The notes under the pieces were generated by a model. That model did not search any database. It had not been told where the DNA came from and saw only the letters and a program-made list of their open reading frames with translations. From JAMXLO01 sp035492535 (GTDB lineage: Bacteria > Pseudomonadota > Alphaproteobacteria > Acetobacterales > Acetobacteraceae): 39,227 nucleotides of DNA. How positions within the stretch are numbered: position 1 is the stretch's first letter; each line of letters begins with the position of its first letter. This document shows, piece after piece, positions 1-9,595 of this stretch. The translations under genes were made by a program, and so were the position numbers. The stretch is taken from contig DATJJM010000038.1 of NCBI GenBank assembly GCA_035492535.1, positions 1-39,227 of the forward strand, read 5' to 3'.

Positions 1-2
1 TG

Positions 3-68
3 TCCACCGAACTGGATCAGCAGCGCCAGTTGGCCGCCATCGAGCGTCTGGTGGGGGGTGACCTATGA
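3..68 (+). CDS. C-terminal end of a probable outer-membrane efflux factor (CusC/TolC-like), partial
   Basis: Only the last 21 codons are in the window, beginning upstream of base 1. The readable tail ends in LAAIERLVGGDL and stops at TGA 66-68. That stop overlaps the ATG of the next gene in an ATGA arrangement, which indicates one translationally coupled operon. In heavy-metal RND operons the gene before the adaptor usually encodes the outer-membrane channel, and a Gln/Ala-rich helical tail fits that. The assignment rests mostly on gene order, since too little sequence is visible to identify the family. Confidence 0.4.
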   Translation, partial: STELDQQRQLAAIERLVGGDL

Positions 69-1387
69 AGGCGTTTCATCTCGCCGCGATCATCGGCGCC
101 GGCCTGATGCTGGCGCCGTTCCATGCCGGCCACGGTCAGCCGGAGGAGCGGCGCACCCTCTACTACCAGGCGCCGATGGGGCCCGAACGCTCACCGGTCC
201 CGAAGAAGGACGACATGGGCATGGACTATTTGCCGGTGTACGAGGAGGCGCTCAAGCCGCTGGCGCCGGCCAGTTCCCGGCGCGTGCTGTTCTATCGCGC
301 ACCAATGAGCGCCGACACCTCGCCTGTGCCCAAGAAGGATCAGATGGGCATGGACTACGTGCCGGTCTACGAGGACGAAGGCGCAGCGGACGGCACGGTT
401 GCCATCAGTGCTGAACGTGTGCAGGTCCTCGGCGTGCGAACCGAGGCGGCACGAACGCAGGTGCTGGTGACGCCGATCAGGATGGTCGGCACGATCGCCG
501 CCGACGAACGGCGGCTTGCGGTTGTTGCTCCCAGGTTCGAGGGCTGGATCCAGGAGTTGATCGCCAACACAACGGGCCAACCGGTCCGGCGCGGCGAACC
601 GCTATTTACATTCTACAGCCCGGAGGCCGCGGCCGCGGAGCGTGAGTATCTTGTGGCGCGCCAGGTTTCCGGCGCCCTCGCCGAGGCTGCCATGGCGAAA
701 CTGCGCAATCTGGGGCTTCCACCGGATCGCATCGCGCAGCTTGGGCGCGGCGGCAAGGCGGCAGATGTGCTGGCGTATCCCGCACCGATCGACGGCATCG
801 TCATGGACAAGGCGGTGCTTGCTGGGCAGCGCTTCGCCGCCGGTGAGACTCTCTATCGCATCTCCGATCTGTCGAACGTCTGGGTACTGGCCGACGTGTT
901 CGAACAGGATCTGGCGTCGGTGCGCATTGGTGAACCGGCGACCGTGCGATTGACAGCCTATCCCAGTCGAACCTTTGTGGGTGCAGTATCGTTCGTCTAT
1001 CCCACGCTCAATCCGACGACGCGCACTGCAAGGGTCCGCATCGAGCTGGCGAATCCCGACCTGCTGCTCAAGCCGGACATGTACGCGACTGTGGCGATCG
1101 ATGCCGAGGCCGCAGGGAAGCAAGTCCTTACGGTGCCTGAGTCCGCATTGCTCGACGACGGCACGCGGCAGATCGTGTTGGTCGAGCGTGGCCCCGGCCG
1201 ATATCAGCCCCGCGTGGTCACGCCCGGCCGCCGAGGCGGCGGCGACGTAGAGATCACCAGCGGACTTGCCGGGACCGAACGGGTCGTCGTAGCCGCCAAT
1301 TTCCTGATCGATTCAGAAAGCAACCTGCGCAGCGCGTTGCAGAACTTCGCGGCGCCGGAGACCGGCCACGCGGTGAAGCAGCCATGA
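65..1387 (+). CDS. cusB: CusB-like RND efflux periplasmic adaptor with two heavy-metal-binding motifs
   Basis: This 440-aa protein is the periplasmic adaptor that joins an inner-membrane RND pump to an outer-membrane channel. Residues 1-25 form a signal peptide (hydrophobic core AAIIGAGLMLAP). Two short heavy-metal-binding motifs follow, at about residues 32-60 and 74-102, both built on APM...SPVPKKD.MGMDY.PVY. The body then has the usual barrel-sandwich, lipoyl-like and beta-barrel segments, such as RRGEPLFTFYSPE and VLAGQRFAAGETLYRI. The start is the ATG overlapping the upstream stop. The 3' end overlaps the pump gene by 4 nt. Met-rich metal motifs and the Cu/Ag-type partner pump suggest copper or silver efflux. 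Family assignment is firm; metal specificity is inferred. Confidence 0.93.
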   Translation: MKAFHLAAIIGAGLMLAPFHAGHGQPEERRTLYYQAPMGPERSPVPKKDDMGMDYLPVYEEALKPLAPASSRRVLFYRAPMSADTSPVPKKDQMGMDYVPVYEDEGAADGTVAISAERVQVLGVRTEAARTQVLVTPIRMVGTIAADERRLAVVAPRFEGWIQELIANTTGQPVRRGEPLFTFYSPEAAAAEREYLVARQVSGALAEAAMAKLRNLGLPPDRIAQLGRGGKAADVLAYPAPIDGIVMDKAVLAGQRFAAGETLYRISDLSNVWVLADVFEQDLASVRIGEPATVRLTAYPSRTFVGAVSFVYPTLNPTTRTARVRIELANPDLLLKPDMYATVAIDAEAAGKQVLTVPESALLDDGTRQIVLVERGPGRYQPRVVTPGRRGGGDVEITSGLAGTERVVVAANFLIDSESNLRSALQNFAAPETGHAVKQP

Positions 1388-4300
1388 TTGCGCGCATCAT
1401 CCGCTGGTCGGTGGCCAACCCATTCTTGGTGTCACTGGCGACACTGTCCATCGTGCTGGCCGGGTTGCTCGCCGTGCGCGCCACGCCGATGGATGCCATT
1501 CCGGACCTCTCCGATACGCAAGTCATCGTGTATGCCGACTACGCCGGCCAGGCACCGCAGGTGGTCGAGGACCAGGTCACCTACCCGCTGACCACGGCTC
1601 TGCTCACCGTGCCGCGCTCCAAGGTCGTGCGCGGCTATTCATTCTTCGGCGCCGCATTCGTCTACGTGGTGTTCGAGGACGGCACTGATCTGTACTGGGC
1701 GCGAAGCCGCGTGCTCGAATACCTCAACTTTGCAGCCAAGCGCCTGCCGGCGGGCGTGACGCCAACCCTCGGCCCAGATGCCACCGGCGTCGGCTGGGTG
1801 TTCGAATACGTGGTCACCGGTGCACAGCGGACGTTGGCCGAACTGCGCAGCATCCAGGACTGGTTCGTCCGCTTCCAGCTCTCGAAGGCAGACGGTGTTG
1901 CCGAGGTCGCCAGCATCGGCGGGTTCGTTCAGACCTACCAAGTTGTTATCGATCCGCAGAGACTACAGGCCTACGGCTTGTCTCTGGGCAAGCTGACGGA
2001 GGCGATCCGCGTCAGCAACCGCGACGTTGGCGGCCGTTCGATCGAGATGTCCGAGACAGAGTACCTGGTGCGCGGCCGTGGCTATTTGCGCAACGCCGAT
2101 GACCTCGGACATATCGTGCTCGCCAACCAGGCTGGCACGCCGGTACTGCTGCGCGACGTGGCGCAGATCCAGCTTGGGCCCGACGAACGCCGCGGCATCA
2201 CCGAACTGAACGGCGAGGGCGAAGCGGTTGCCGGCATCGTTCTACAACGTGACGGCCAGAACGCGCTGACCGTCATCGACAGCGTAAAGCAGAAGATCGC
2301 TGGCATCGCGAGCAGCCTGCCACAGGGCGTGTCGATCGCGTCGGTCTATGATCGTTCCAGCCTGATCTATCGCGCCATCGAGACGCTGAAGCACACACTG
2401 GTCGAAGAAAGCCTCATCGTCGCACTGGTCTGCGTGGTGTTCCTGCTGCACGTGCGCAGCGCTCTGGTGGCGATCCTCATGCTCCCGATCGGCGTGCTGA
2501 TTGCAATGGGACTGCTGCGCGCGCTTGGCCTGACGTCAAACATCATGAGCCTGGGCGGCATCGCGATCGCGCTCGGTGCCATGGTCGATGCGGCCATCGT
2601 GATGATCGAGAATGCGCACAAGCATCTGGAACGTTCCCCCGATGCGCCCCGGTTCAAAGTCTTGACCGACGCGGCCATCGAGGTCGGACCGGCGCTGTTC
2701 TTCAGCCTCGCTGTGATCACCGTGTCTTTCCTGCCGGTGTTCACACTCGAGGGGCAGGAGGGGCGCATGTTCCGGCCGCTTGCGCTTACCAAGACGTTTG
2801 CCATGGCAGGCGGCGCACTGCTGTCGGTGACATTGGTTCCGGTGCTGATGATGCTGTGCATACGCGGGCGGATCCTTCCTGAGCGCCGCAATCCCATCAA
2901 CCGACTGCTCATCTGGCTGTACCGCCCGCTGATCGCCGGCGTGCTGCGGGCCAAGGTGGTGGTCATCCTGCTCTCTGTCGCGCTGCTTGGAGCCACGGCC
3001 TGGCCTGCCATGAAGCTGGGCAGTGAATTCATGCCGACACTGAACGAGGGCACGCTGCTGTTCATGCCGGTGAGCCTGCCGGGTCTTTCGGTGACCAAGG
3101 CGGCGGAGCTGCTGCAAACACAGGACCGCATCATAAAGAGCTTTCCAGAGGTCGAAAGCGTGTTCGGCAAGGCTGGCCGCGCTGCTACCGCAACCGACCC
3201 TGCACCGATCGAGATGTCCGAGACGGTGATCAACCTGAAGCCCGAATCCCAGTGGCGGCCGGGCATCACCGTCGACTCGCTGATCGCCGAGATGGGGCCG
3301 GCCTTGGAGATGCCCGGCGTCAGCAGCGCCTGGACGATGCCAATCAAAGCGCGCATCGACATGCTGTCCACGGGTATTCGCACGCCTGTCGGAGTCAAGG
3401 TCTATGGGCCTGACTTGGCTGGCATCGACACAGTGTCCCGCGAGATTGAGGCAGTTGTGCGCCAAGTACCAGGGACGATGAGCGCATTCGCCGAGAGGAT
3501 CGAAGGCGGGTATTTTCTGGAGATCGAGCCTGACCGGACTGCACTTGCCCGCTATGGACTGACCGTCGGCGACCTGCAGGAGACGATCACCACGGCGTTA
3601 GGTGGCGAACCGGTTACTACGACAGTGGACGGCCGCGCACGCTACACCGTCAGCGTCCGGTATGCGCGCGGCCTGCGCACGTCGCCAGAGGCGATTGCCC
3701 GGCAGGTGCTGGTCCAGGCGGCTCAGGGAGCGGCGATTCCGATCGGCCAACTGGCGACGGTGCGGATAACACGTGGACCTGCGACCATTCGCACCGAAAA
3801 CGCGCAGCTGGTCAATTACATCTACGTCGATACCCGTGACAGTGACATCGGGGGCTATGTCGCAAAGGCCCAGCGAGCTGTCGCGGAGAACGTGCGCATG
3901 CCGTCAGGCTACCACGTCGAGTGGAGCGGCCAGTTCGAGTATATGCAGCGTGCCAAGGCCCGCATGACGATCGTCGTACCAGTCACGCTGCTCGTCATCT
4001 TCGTGCTGCTCTACCTCAATTTTGGCCGCTTGACGGAAACGCTGATCGTGATGCTATCGGTGCCGTTCGCACTTATCGGCGGCATCTGGCTGATGTATCT
4101 GCTGAGCTTCAACATCAGTGTTGCCTCAGGGGTGGGCTTCATCGCACTTGCCGGTGTGGCCGCCGAAACCGGCGTCATTATGCTGATTTACCTCGATCAT
4201 TCACTGCGCGATCGAGCACTCCTGGCGCGGAGCGAAGGGCGCGCCCTGACCAGGGTTGATCTTCGGACCGCCATCATTGCAGGCGCAGTCGAACGCGTGC

Positions 4301-4575
4301 GACCGAAGATGATGACGGTGACAGCGATCATGGCGGGTCTGCTTCCAATACTTTGGAGCACAGGCACCGGATCCGAGCTGATGCGTCGCATCGCGGCACC
4401 GATGGTCGGTGGGATGATCAGTTCGGCCGCGCTCACTCTGCTGGTGATCCCTGCCGTCTATATGTGCGTCAAGGGATGGCGACTTTCAGCTAATCGCAAC
4501 GCCGGCGACGTCGAAGGACAACGAAATGCATCGGCGCATAGGCTCGACGCCGGAATAGTACGGCCCTCACACTAA
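1384..4575 (+). CDS. cusA: CusA-like heavy-metal RND efflux pump (HME family)
   Basis: This 1063-aa inner-membrane proton antiporter is the pump of the tripartite efflux system. The N-terminal transmembrane helix (about residues 12-32) is followed by the first periplasmic loop, a central membrane block carrying GAMVDAAIVMIEN, a second periplasmic loop and a C-terminal membrane block with SGVGFIALAGVAAETGV. The three methionine contexts known as the metal relay of E. coli CusA are present: FMPVSLPG, PAPIEMSE and RIDMLSTGIRTPVG. That supports Cu(I)/Ag(I) rather than the Co/Zn/Cd CzcA type. The gene starts at an ATG overlapping the adaptor stop (ATGA). The length is normal for the family and no frameshift was seen. 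Confidence 0.95.
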   Translation: MIARIIRWSVANPFLVSLATLSIVLAGLLAVRATPMDAIPDLSDTQVIVYADYAGQAPQVVEDQVTYPLTTALLTVPRSKVVRGYSFFGAAFVYVVFEDGTDLYWARSRVLEYLNFAAKRLPAGVTPTLGPDATGVGWVFEYVVTGAQRTLAELRSIQDWFVRFQLSKADGVAEVASIGGFVQTYQVVIDPQRLQAYGLSLGKLTEAIRVSNRDVGGRSIEMSETEYLVRGRGYLRNADDLGHIVLANQAGTPVLLRDVAQIQLGPDERRGITELNGEGEAVAGIVLQRDGQNALTVIDSVKQKIAGIASSLPQGVSIASVYDRSSLIYRAIETLKHTLVEESLIVALVCVVFLLHVRSALVAILMLPIGVLIAMGLLRALGLTSNIMSLGGIAIALGAMVDAAIVMIENAHKHLERSPDAPRFKVLTDAAIEVGPALFFSLAVITVSFLPVFTLEGQEGRMFRPLALTKTFAMAGGALLSVTLVPVLMMLCIRGRILPERRNPINRLLIWLYRPLIAGVLRAKVVVILLSVALLGATAWPAMKLGSEFMPTLNEGTLLFMPVSLPGLSVTKAAELLQTQDRIIKSFPEVESVFGKAGRAATATDPAPIEMSETVINLKPESQWRPGITVDSLIAEMGPALEMPGVSSAWTMPIKARIDMLSTGIRTPVGVKVYGPDLAGIDTVSREIEAVVRQVPGTMSAFAERIEGGYFLEIEPDRTALARYGLTVGDLQETITTALGGEPVTTTVDGRARYTVSVRYARGLRTSPEAIARQVLVQAAQGAAIPIGQLATVRITRGPATIRTENAQLVNYIYVDTRDSDIGGYVAKAQRAVAENVRMPSGYHVEWSGQFEYMQRAKARMTIVVPVTLLVIFVLLYLNFGRLTETLIVMLSVPFALIGGIWLMYLLSFNISVASGVGFIALAGVAAETGVIMLIYLDHSLRDRALLARSEGRALTRVDLRTAIIAGAVERVRPKMMTVTAIMAGLLPILWSTGTGSELMRRIAAPMVGGMISSAALTLLVIPAVYMCVKGWRLSANRNAGDVEGQRNASAHRLDAGIVRPSH

Positions 4576-4659
4576 GGGGAGAGGGCACGCAAATGGGCAT
4601 ACTGACTGCGCGATTGCCGTTGGTCTCATGACGACAGGGACAGTGCAGGCCGTGCCGGC

Positions 4660-4952
4660 TTGCTCTGGAACACGCCCTGCGTGCGGCTGTCATGAGCCAG
4701 GATGCCTGCGCCAACATCACGCCGAAGCCGAACCGGCTGAACATCCCTGCCTGCAGTCCGCGGCTTTATCGCAACCGCAACCTCATCGAGCACTTTTTTG
4801 CTAAGCTCAAACACTTCAGGGCCTTCGTAGCCCGCTTCGGAAAGCACGACGCAAACTGCCTCACCCTCGTCAAGCTTGCCTTGGTTCTTGTTGATCACGG
4901 GTCTTCACCTTTGGTGGCAGTCTCGCCAGGACGCCGATGCATTTCGAAGTAA
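4660..4952 (+). pseudogene. 3' remnant of an IS5-family transposase
   Basis: Only the C-terminal end of the transposase survives. Readable parts are TPKPNR, then SPRLYRNRNLIEHFFAKLKH, then FRAFVARFGKHDAN, which match the conserved end of the DDE domain of IS5/IS427-type transposases (consensus near YRxRNLIERFFxxIKxFR with a downstream ATRY.K...N). The glutamate of the DDE triad is the E of LIEHFF. No start, no N-terminal two thirds and no terminal inverted repeats were found. The frame runs on to 4952 but family similarity fades after about 4890. It lies just after the efflux operon, beside a damaged integrase, so this is probably an old island edge. Confidence 0.7.
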
Positions 4953-5115
4953 ACCGTCTCATCCGTTGATCGATTCAGGAAATCCAGCGCATAGCGCACC
5001 GCCGCGCGCAGCAGCGTATCGATTCAGCCGATATCATCACCTGGTCACTCTGGAGGCGCGCGCGTCAGGTTACAGCACTGAAATCGTATTTGAAAAGGAA
5101 ATCACGACTGCAATG

Positions 5116-6164
5116 CTAAACATCGACCTCGCCTGACAGAAGAGGCATGACAGCGTGACGCAACAGATCGTCCGGCGCGTCAACAATGAAGACGGCATAG
5201 TCCTTTTTGATCATCGCGACACTGGTGTCATGGACCGCCGACACAAGCTGGGCCGGCAGCCCGGCCCGCAAGCCCCGGGCGATCGACGAGTGTCGCAAGC
5301 AGTATGGGACCAGATCGGTCGGCAACTTCGCGTTCTCGATCATCACTCTCCATGGTCGTGTCATCTGCGCGGTATTCGACCATGGCTTGCGGGACACCCG
5401 TTCCCACCGGGGCGGCGCGCCGGTGTTGGAGTCACCGGCCACCTGTTGATGATGCCATCGGAGGAGGAGAGGCTCATGACCCAATCGCCCGGCGATGATC
5501 CGACGCAGTCGAACGACCACGTCGTCCGATAGCGGCACCGCAATATGTGTGACTTGCCTGTCGCCACGCCCTTTGCGGCTGGATGGGACCATCAGGCGCC
5601 GAGCCGCTGGTTGAAAGTCCGCCACCGTCAGGCGTGCTACCTGGTCCATCCGCGCGCCGGTCGCCGCCAATACCATGACCAGGGCGCCAAAATCGGCGTT
5701 CTGAATAAAGGCGGCTTCCACCAACTTTCTAATCTCAGCATCTGCCAAAATCTGCTTCGGTCGGACCCGATCAGGCTGCCTTGGGGCGCGGAGGCCATCC
5801 GTGATTATGGTCAGCAGCGCGGCAGGCGCCTTGGACTTGCGCGCCGCAGCGAACATGGACGCTCGAAGGTCGTTCAGTAGCCGGGCGACCGTCGCGGGTG
5901 CCAAGGGTAGTTTGTTCGCCCTTCTGGCACGTCCGCCGCGCTGTAGGGCAGAACGCCAAAGCGACAGGTCGCCTTCACGCAATGTCAGAAGCAACTTTTC
6001 CGCGAGTGGTGAGGATAAAACATGGTGAGAAAGCCTCAGCTCAGCATCACGCCCGGCCTTCGGGTCTCTGCCTCGAGGCGCCGGTTGTATGGCTTGATCC
6101 TGGGGACGAGCTTCAGACGGGCCGTGCGGGTGTCTAGGCTGACCTCTCGGACCTTCGCGGGCAT
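5116..6164 (-). pseudogene. Tyrosine recombinase (phage-type integrase), internally deleted/frameshifted
   Basis: The C-terminal catalytic domain is intact: the first Arg in ATGARMDQVARL, then LRHSSIAR (His/Arg box), VHDTSVAMI (His) and KKDY (Tyr nucleophile) near the end. The natural start appears to be the ATG at 6162-6164, preceded by GGAG and followed by VREVSLDTRTARLKL...KPYNRRLE, a typical N-terminus of proteobacterial integrases. That frame stops at 6036-6038 after 42 codons, and the catalytic domain continues in another frame. The arm-binding segment and first half of the core-binding domain expected in between are largely missing, so a deletion plus frameshift is likely. A 357-codon frame opening at 6189 also exists, but its first 50 residues do not look like a protein of this family. 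Probably inactive. Confidence 0.75.
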
Positions 6165-6641
6165 GGCGTGATCTCCAACAGATCTCCAATATCCACCGCA
6201 GGATGGTGCGTGATTAAGTGGGATATGATCGGTCTAAGTATAAGAAAAGACGTAGTTTCTTGCTATCCCACGCAGTCCATGTTGCCGAAGAAGACGCCCT
6301 GCGACGGCGGCAACACTGGCTTGTGTCCCGTAGGGGGTGCCATTGGCAAACGTGGCAGACATCCCCCCTTGCGGCGTCGATTTTGGCTCGGCGCTGGTGT
6401 TGCCAGGCACAGACAATTGTCATGAAGCCAGTCTTTAGTACGCTAGGACATATACGCCCGTGGCTACGGTCGGCTGCCTAGATGAGCCGACTCGCTGGCA
6501 ACCTGTCACCGTATCCGGTGAAATCGCCCAAGTTTCCCCTTGTCCGGACCTCCGGTACTCCCCTAGTGTTTTCCCCTACAAAATTCCACGGCGGTGGAAC
6601 CAAAGCCGCTGCCGCAAGGAATTGGCCGAAAGGGAGGGCTG
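6165..6641. other. Intergenic region between the integrase remnant and the ABC operon
   Basis: No convincing gene was seen on either strand; short frames here have no family resemblance. The left part should hold the former integrase promoter. The right part carries the ABC-operon control region: a possible sigma-70-like pair, TTGTCC at 6540-6545 and TAGTGT at 6564-6569 (18-nt spacer), three TCCCCT repeats between about 6535 and 6577, and a perfect palindrome at 6584-6599. The ribosome-binding site of the first permease, AAAGGGAGGG, is at 6629-6638. Promoter calls are by eye and weak. Confidence 0.35.
6584..6599. promoter_or_regulatory. Palindrome upstream of the ABC importer operon, candidate operator
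   Basis: TTCCAC-GGCG-GTGGAA is a perfect 6-bp inverted repeat with a 4-bp centre, lying 42 nt upstream of the permease start codon and just downstream of a possible -10 element. Position and symmetry fit a repressor site. No regulator gene is adjacent, so the cognate factor is unknown. It could instead form a small RNA hairpin in the leader. Confidence 0.35.
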
Positions 6642-7595
6642 ATGGCGCCGTACGGGTCTGCCGCGACCGTCGCGTTGCGGCAAGAATATGTTCCCGCCGC
6701 AAGGCGTGGGCCAATCACGCGTCTGCTCGAGGATGAGCGTCGGCTGGCATTCTGTCTGATGCTGCCAACCATGGTGCTGCTGGCGCTGTTCATCGCCTAT
6801 CCCTTCGTCAACGGGATACTGCTCGCGGTGACCGACACCAGGGTCGGCGTGCCCGGCCATTTCGTCGGCTTGGACAATTTCACCAAGATCTGGAGCGACG
6901 ACATTTTCCATGTCGCGGTGTGGAATACCTGCCTCTACACGTTCGTTACCACGGTCTTCAAGTTGGCGCTCGGACTGTGGCTGGCGCTGCTGCTGAACCG
7001 GCATTTCCGCGGCAAGGCCTTCATGCGCGCCTTCATCCTGCTGCCGTTCATCATCCCGACCGTGCTCTCGACCTTCGCATGGAAATGGATGTTCGATCCC
7101 ACGTTCAGCGTGCTCAACTGGCTGCTGTTCCACGTCGGCATTATCAAGACCCGCATCAACTGGTTGGGCGACCCCACCATGGCCATGGTGTCGGTCATTA
7201 TCGTCAACGTCTGGCGTGGTGTGCCGTTCTACGCGATTAGCCTGCTGGCCGGGCTGCAGACGATCAGCCCCGAACTGCATGAGGCGGCGGCGATCGACGG
7301 CGCGCGCGCCTGGAACCGCTTCCGTCATGTGACGTGGCCGCTGCTGTTGCCAGTGACGCTGGTGATCGTCTTGTTTTCGGTGATCCAGACGTTTGCCGAC
7401 TTCCAGCTGGTTTACGTGCTGACCGGTGGAGGACCTGCCAACGCCACCCAACTTTTTGCCACCTATGCCTATCAACTTGGCATCGGCACCGGTTTGTTGA
7501 GCCAGGGTGCTGCCATTTCGCTGGCGATCTTCCCGATCCTGCTACTCGTGGTGATCGTGCAGCTCATCTATATCCGCCGGACGGAGACACTATAG
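6642..7595 (+). CDS. Carbohydrate-type ABC transporter permease (MalF/UgpA-like)
   Basis: This 317-aa inner-membrane permease belongs to the CUT1 sugar-importer class. It has about six hydrophobic segments, beginning with FCLMLPTMVLLALFIAYPF, and the cytoplasmic EAA coupling motif EAAAIDGARAWNRFRHVTWP that docks on the ATPase. The start at ATG 6642 is chosen because AAAGGGAGGG sits just before it. An in-frame ATG 48 nt upstream has no comparable site and falls in the palindrome. The stop at 7595 is 2 nt before the next permease. The substrate cannot be read from sequence; CUT1 systems carry sugars, oligosaccharides, polyols or glycerol phosphates. Confidence 0.9.
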   Translation: MAPYGSAATVALRQEYVPAARRGPITRLLEDERRLAFCLMLPTMVLLALFIAYPFVNGILLAVTDTRVGVPGHFVGLDNFTKIWSDDIFHVAVWNTCLYTFVTTVFKLALGLWLALLLNRHFRGKAFMRAFILLPFIIPTVLSTFAWKWMFDPTFSVLNWLLFHVGIIKTRINWLGDPTMAMVSVIIVNVWRGVPFYAISLLAGLQTISPELHEAAAIDGARAWNRFRHVTWPLLLPVTLVIVLFSVIQTFADFQLVYVLTGGGPANATQLFATYAYQLGIGTGLLSQGAAISLAIFPILLLVVIVQLIYIRRTETL

Positions 7596-7597
7596 CG

Positions 7598-8449
7598 ATG
7601 ATCGAGGGAGCTCGCTGGCGGCGCTGGGTGTTTTTCTATGTGCCGGTGACGGCGTTTGTCGTCGCCTTGCTGTTTCCGTTCTACTGGATGGTCATCACGA
7701 CCTTGCGGCCGGACCGTGAACTCTATCGTCCTTGGAGCGCGGCCAACTACGCGCCGTTCTGGACCGCCAACCCCACACTTGAACATATCCGCGCCCTGCT
7801 GACCGAGACGCTGTTCAGCACCTGGATGCTGAACACGATGCTGATTTCGCTGGCCGCAACGGCGATCTCGCTATTCTGTGGGTTACTCGCTGGCTACGCG
7901 CTGTCGCGGCTCAAGTTCCCGTATGCCGGCCTGCTTGGCACCGCGATCTTCATCACCTATCTGGTTCCGCAGACGCTGCTGTTTATCCCGCTCGCCGACA
8001 TCATCCGCAATTTCAAACTCGGCGATTCGCCTTGGGCACTGATCCTGACCTATCCCACCTTTCTGATCCCGTTCTGCACATGGCTGCTGATGGGATATTT
8101 CAAGTCGATCCCGAAGGAGCTTGAGGAGTGCGCCCGTATCGATGGGGCGCCCCGTTGGAAGGCGATGGTTTACATCATCTTTCCGGTGGCGATCCCCGGC
8201 ATCCTGTCAGCCGGCATCTTCGCCTTTACCCTGTCGTGGAACGAATTCATCTACGCTCTGGTCTTTCTCTCCTCGCCCGAACAGAAAACGGTGCCGGTCG
8301 GCGTAACCTCTGAACTGGTGCGCGGCGATGTCTTCTACTGGGGTGAGCTCATGGCCGGGGCGCTGCTGGGCTCGATCCCGGTCGCCTTCGTCTACTCGTT
8401 CTTTGTCGAATACTACGTTTCCGGCATCACCGGATCGGTGAAGGGGTAA
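7598..8449 (+). CDS. Carbohydrate-type ABC transporter permease (MalG/UgpE-like)
   Basis: This is the 283-aa second permease of the importer. It opens with a hydrophobic helix (FFYVPVTAFVVALLFPFYWM) and carries the EAA loop EECARIDGAPRWKAMVYIIF, followed by the MalG-type end LSWNEFIYALVFL...TVPVGV. The ATG at 7598 follows the preceding stop by 2 nt, so the two permeases are translationally coupled. The frame is open further upstream, but that part overlaps the first permease and does not resemble the family. It should form the heterodimeric channel with the preceding gene product. Confidence 0.9.
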   Translation: MIEGARWRRWVFFYVPVTAFVVALLFPFYWMVITTLRPDRELYRPWSAANYAPFWTANPTLEHIRALLTETLFSTWMLNTMLISLAATAISLFCGLLAGYALSRLKFPYAGLLGTAIFITYLVPQTLLFIPLADIIRNFKLGDSPWALILTYPTFLIPFCTWLLMGYFKSIPKELEECARIDGAPRWKAMVYIIFPVAIPGILSAGIFAFTLSWNEFIYALVFLSSPEQKTVPVGVTSELVRGDVFYWGELMAGALLGSIPVAFVYSFFVEYYVSGITGSVKG

Positions 8450-8453
8450 GACC

Positions 8454-9545
<1,092 letters not shown>

Positions 9546-9595
9546 CGCGCTCGAGTGAGTGGCTTCGTGCTGCTCGAGGTAACAGGGAGGAAACC

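Noticed and set aside
2367..3465. Long minus-strand open frames opposite cusA.
   Set aside because: They are Arg/Ser/Pro-rich with no recognisable domain and lie entirely opposite a strongly conserved gene; they are codon-bias shadows.
9550..9578. CTCGAG repeated at 9550 and 9573 upstream of binding protein 1, a possible hairpin.
   Set aside because: Only 6 bp with a 17-nt loop; too weak to call a structure.
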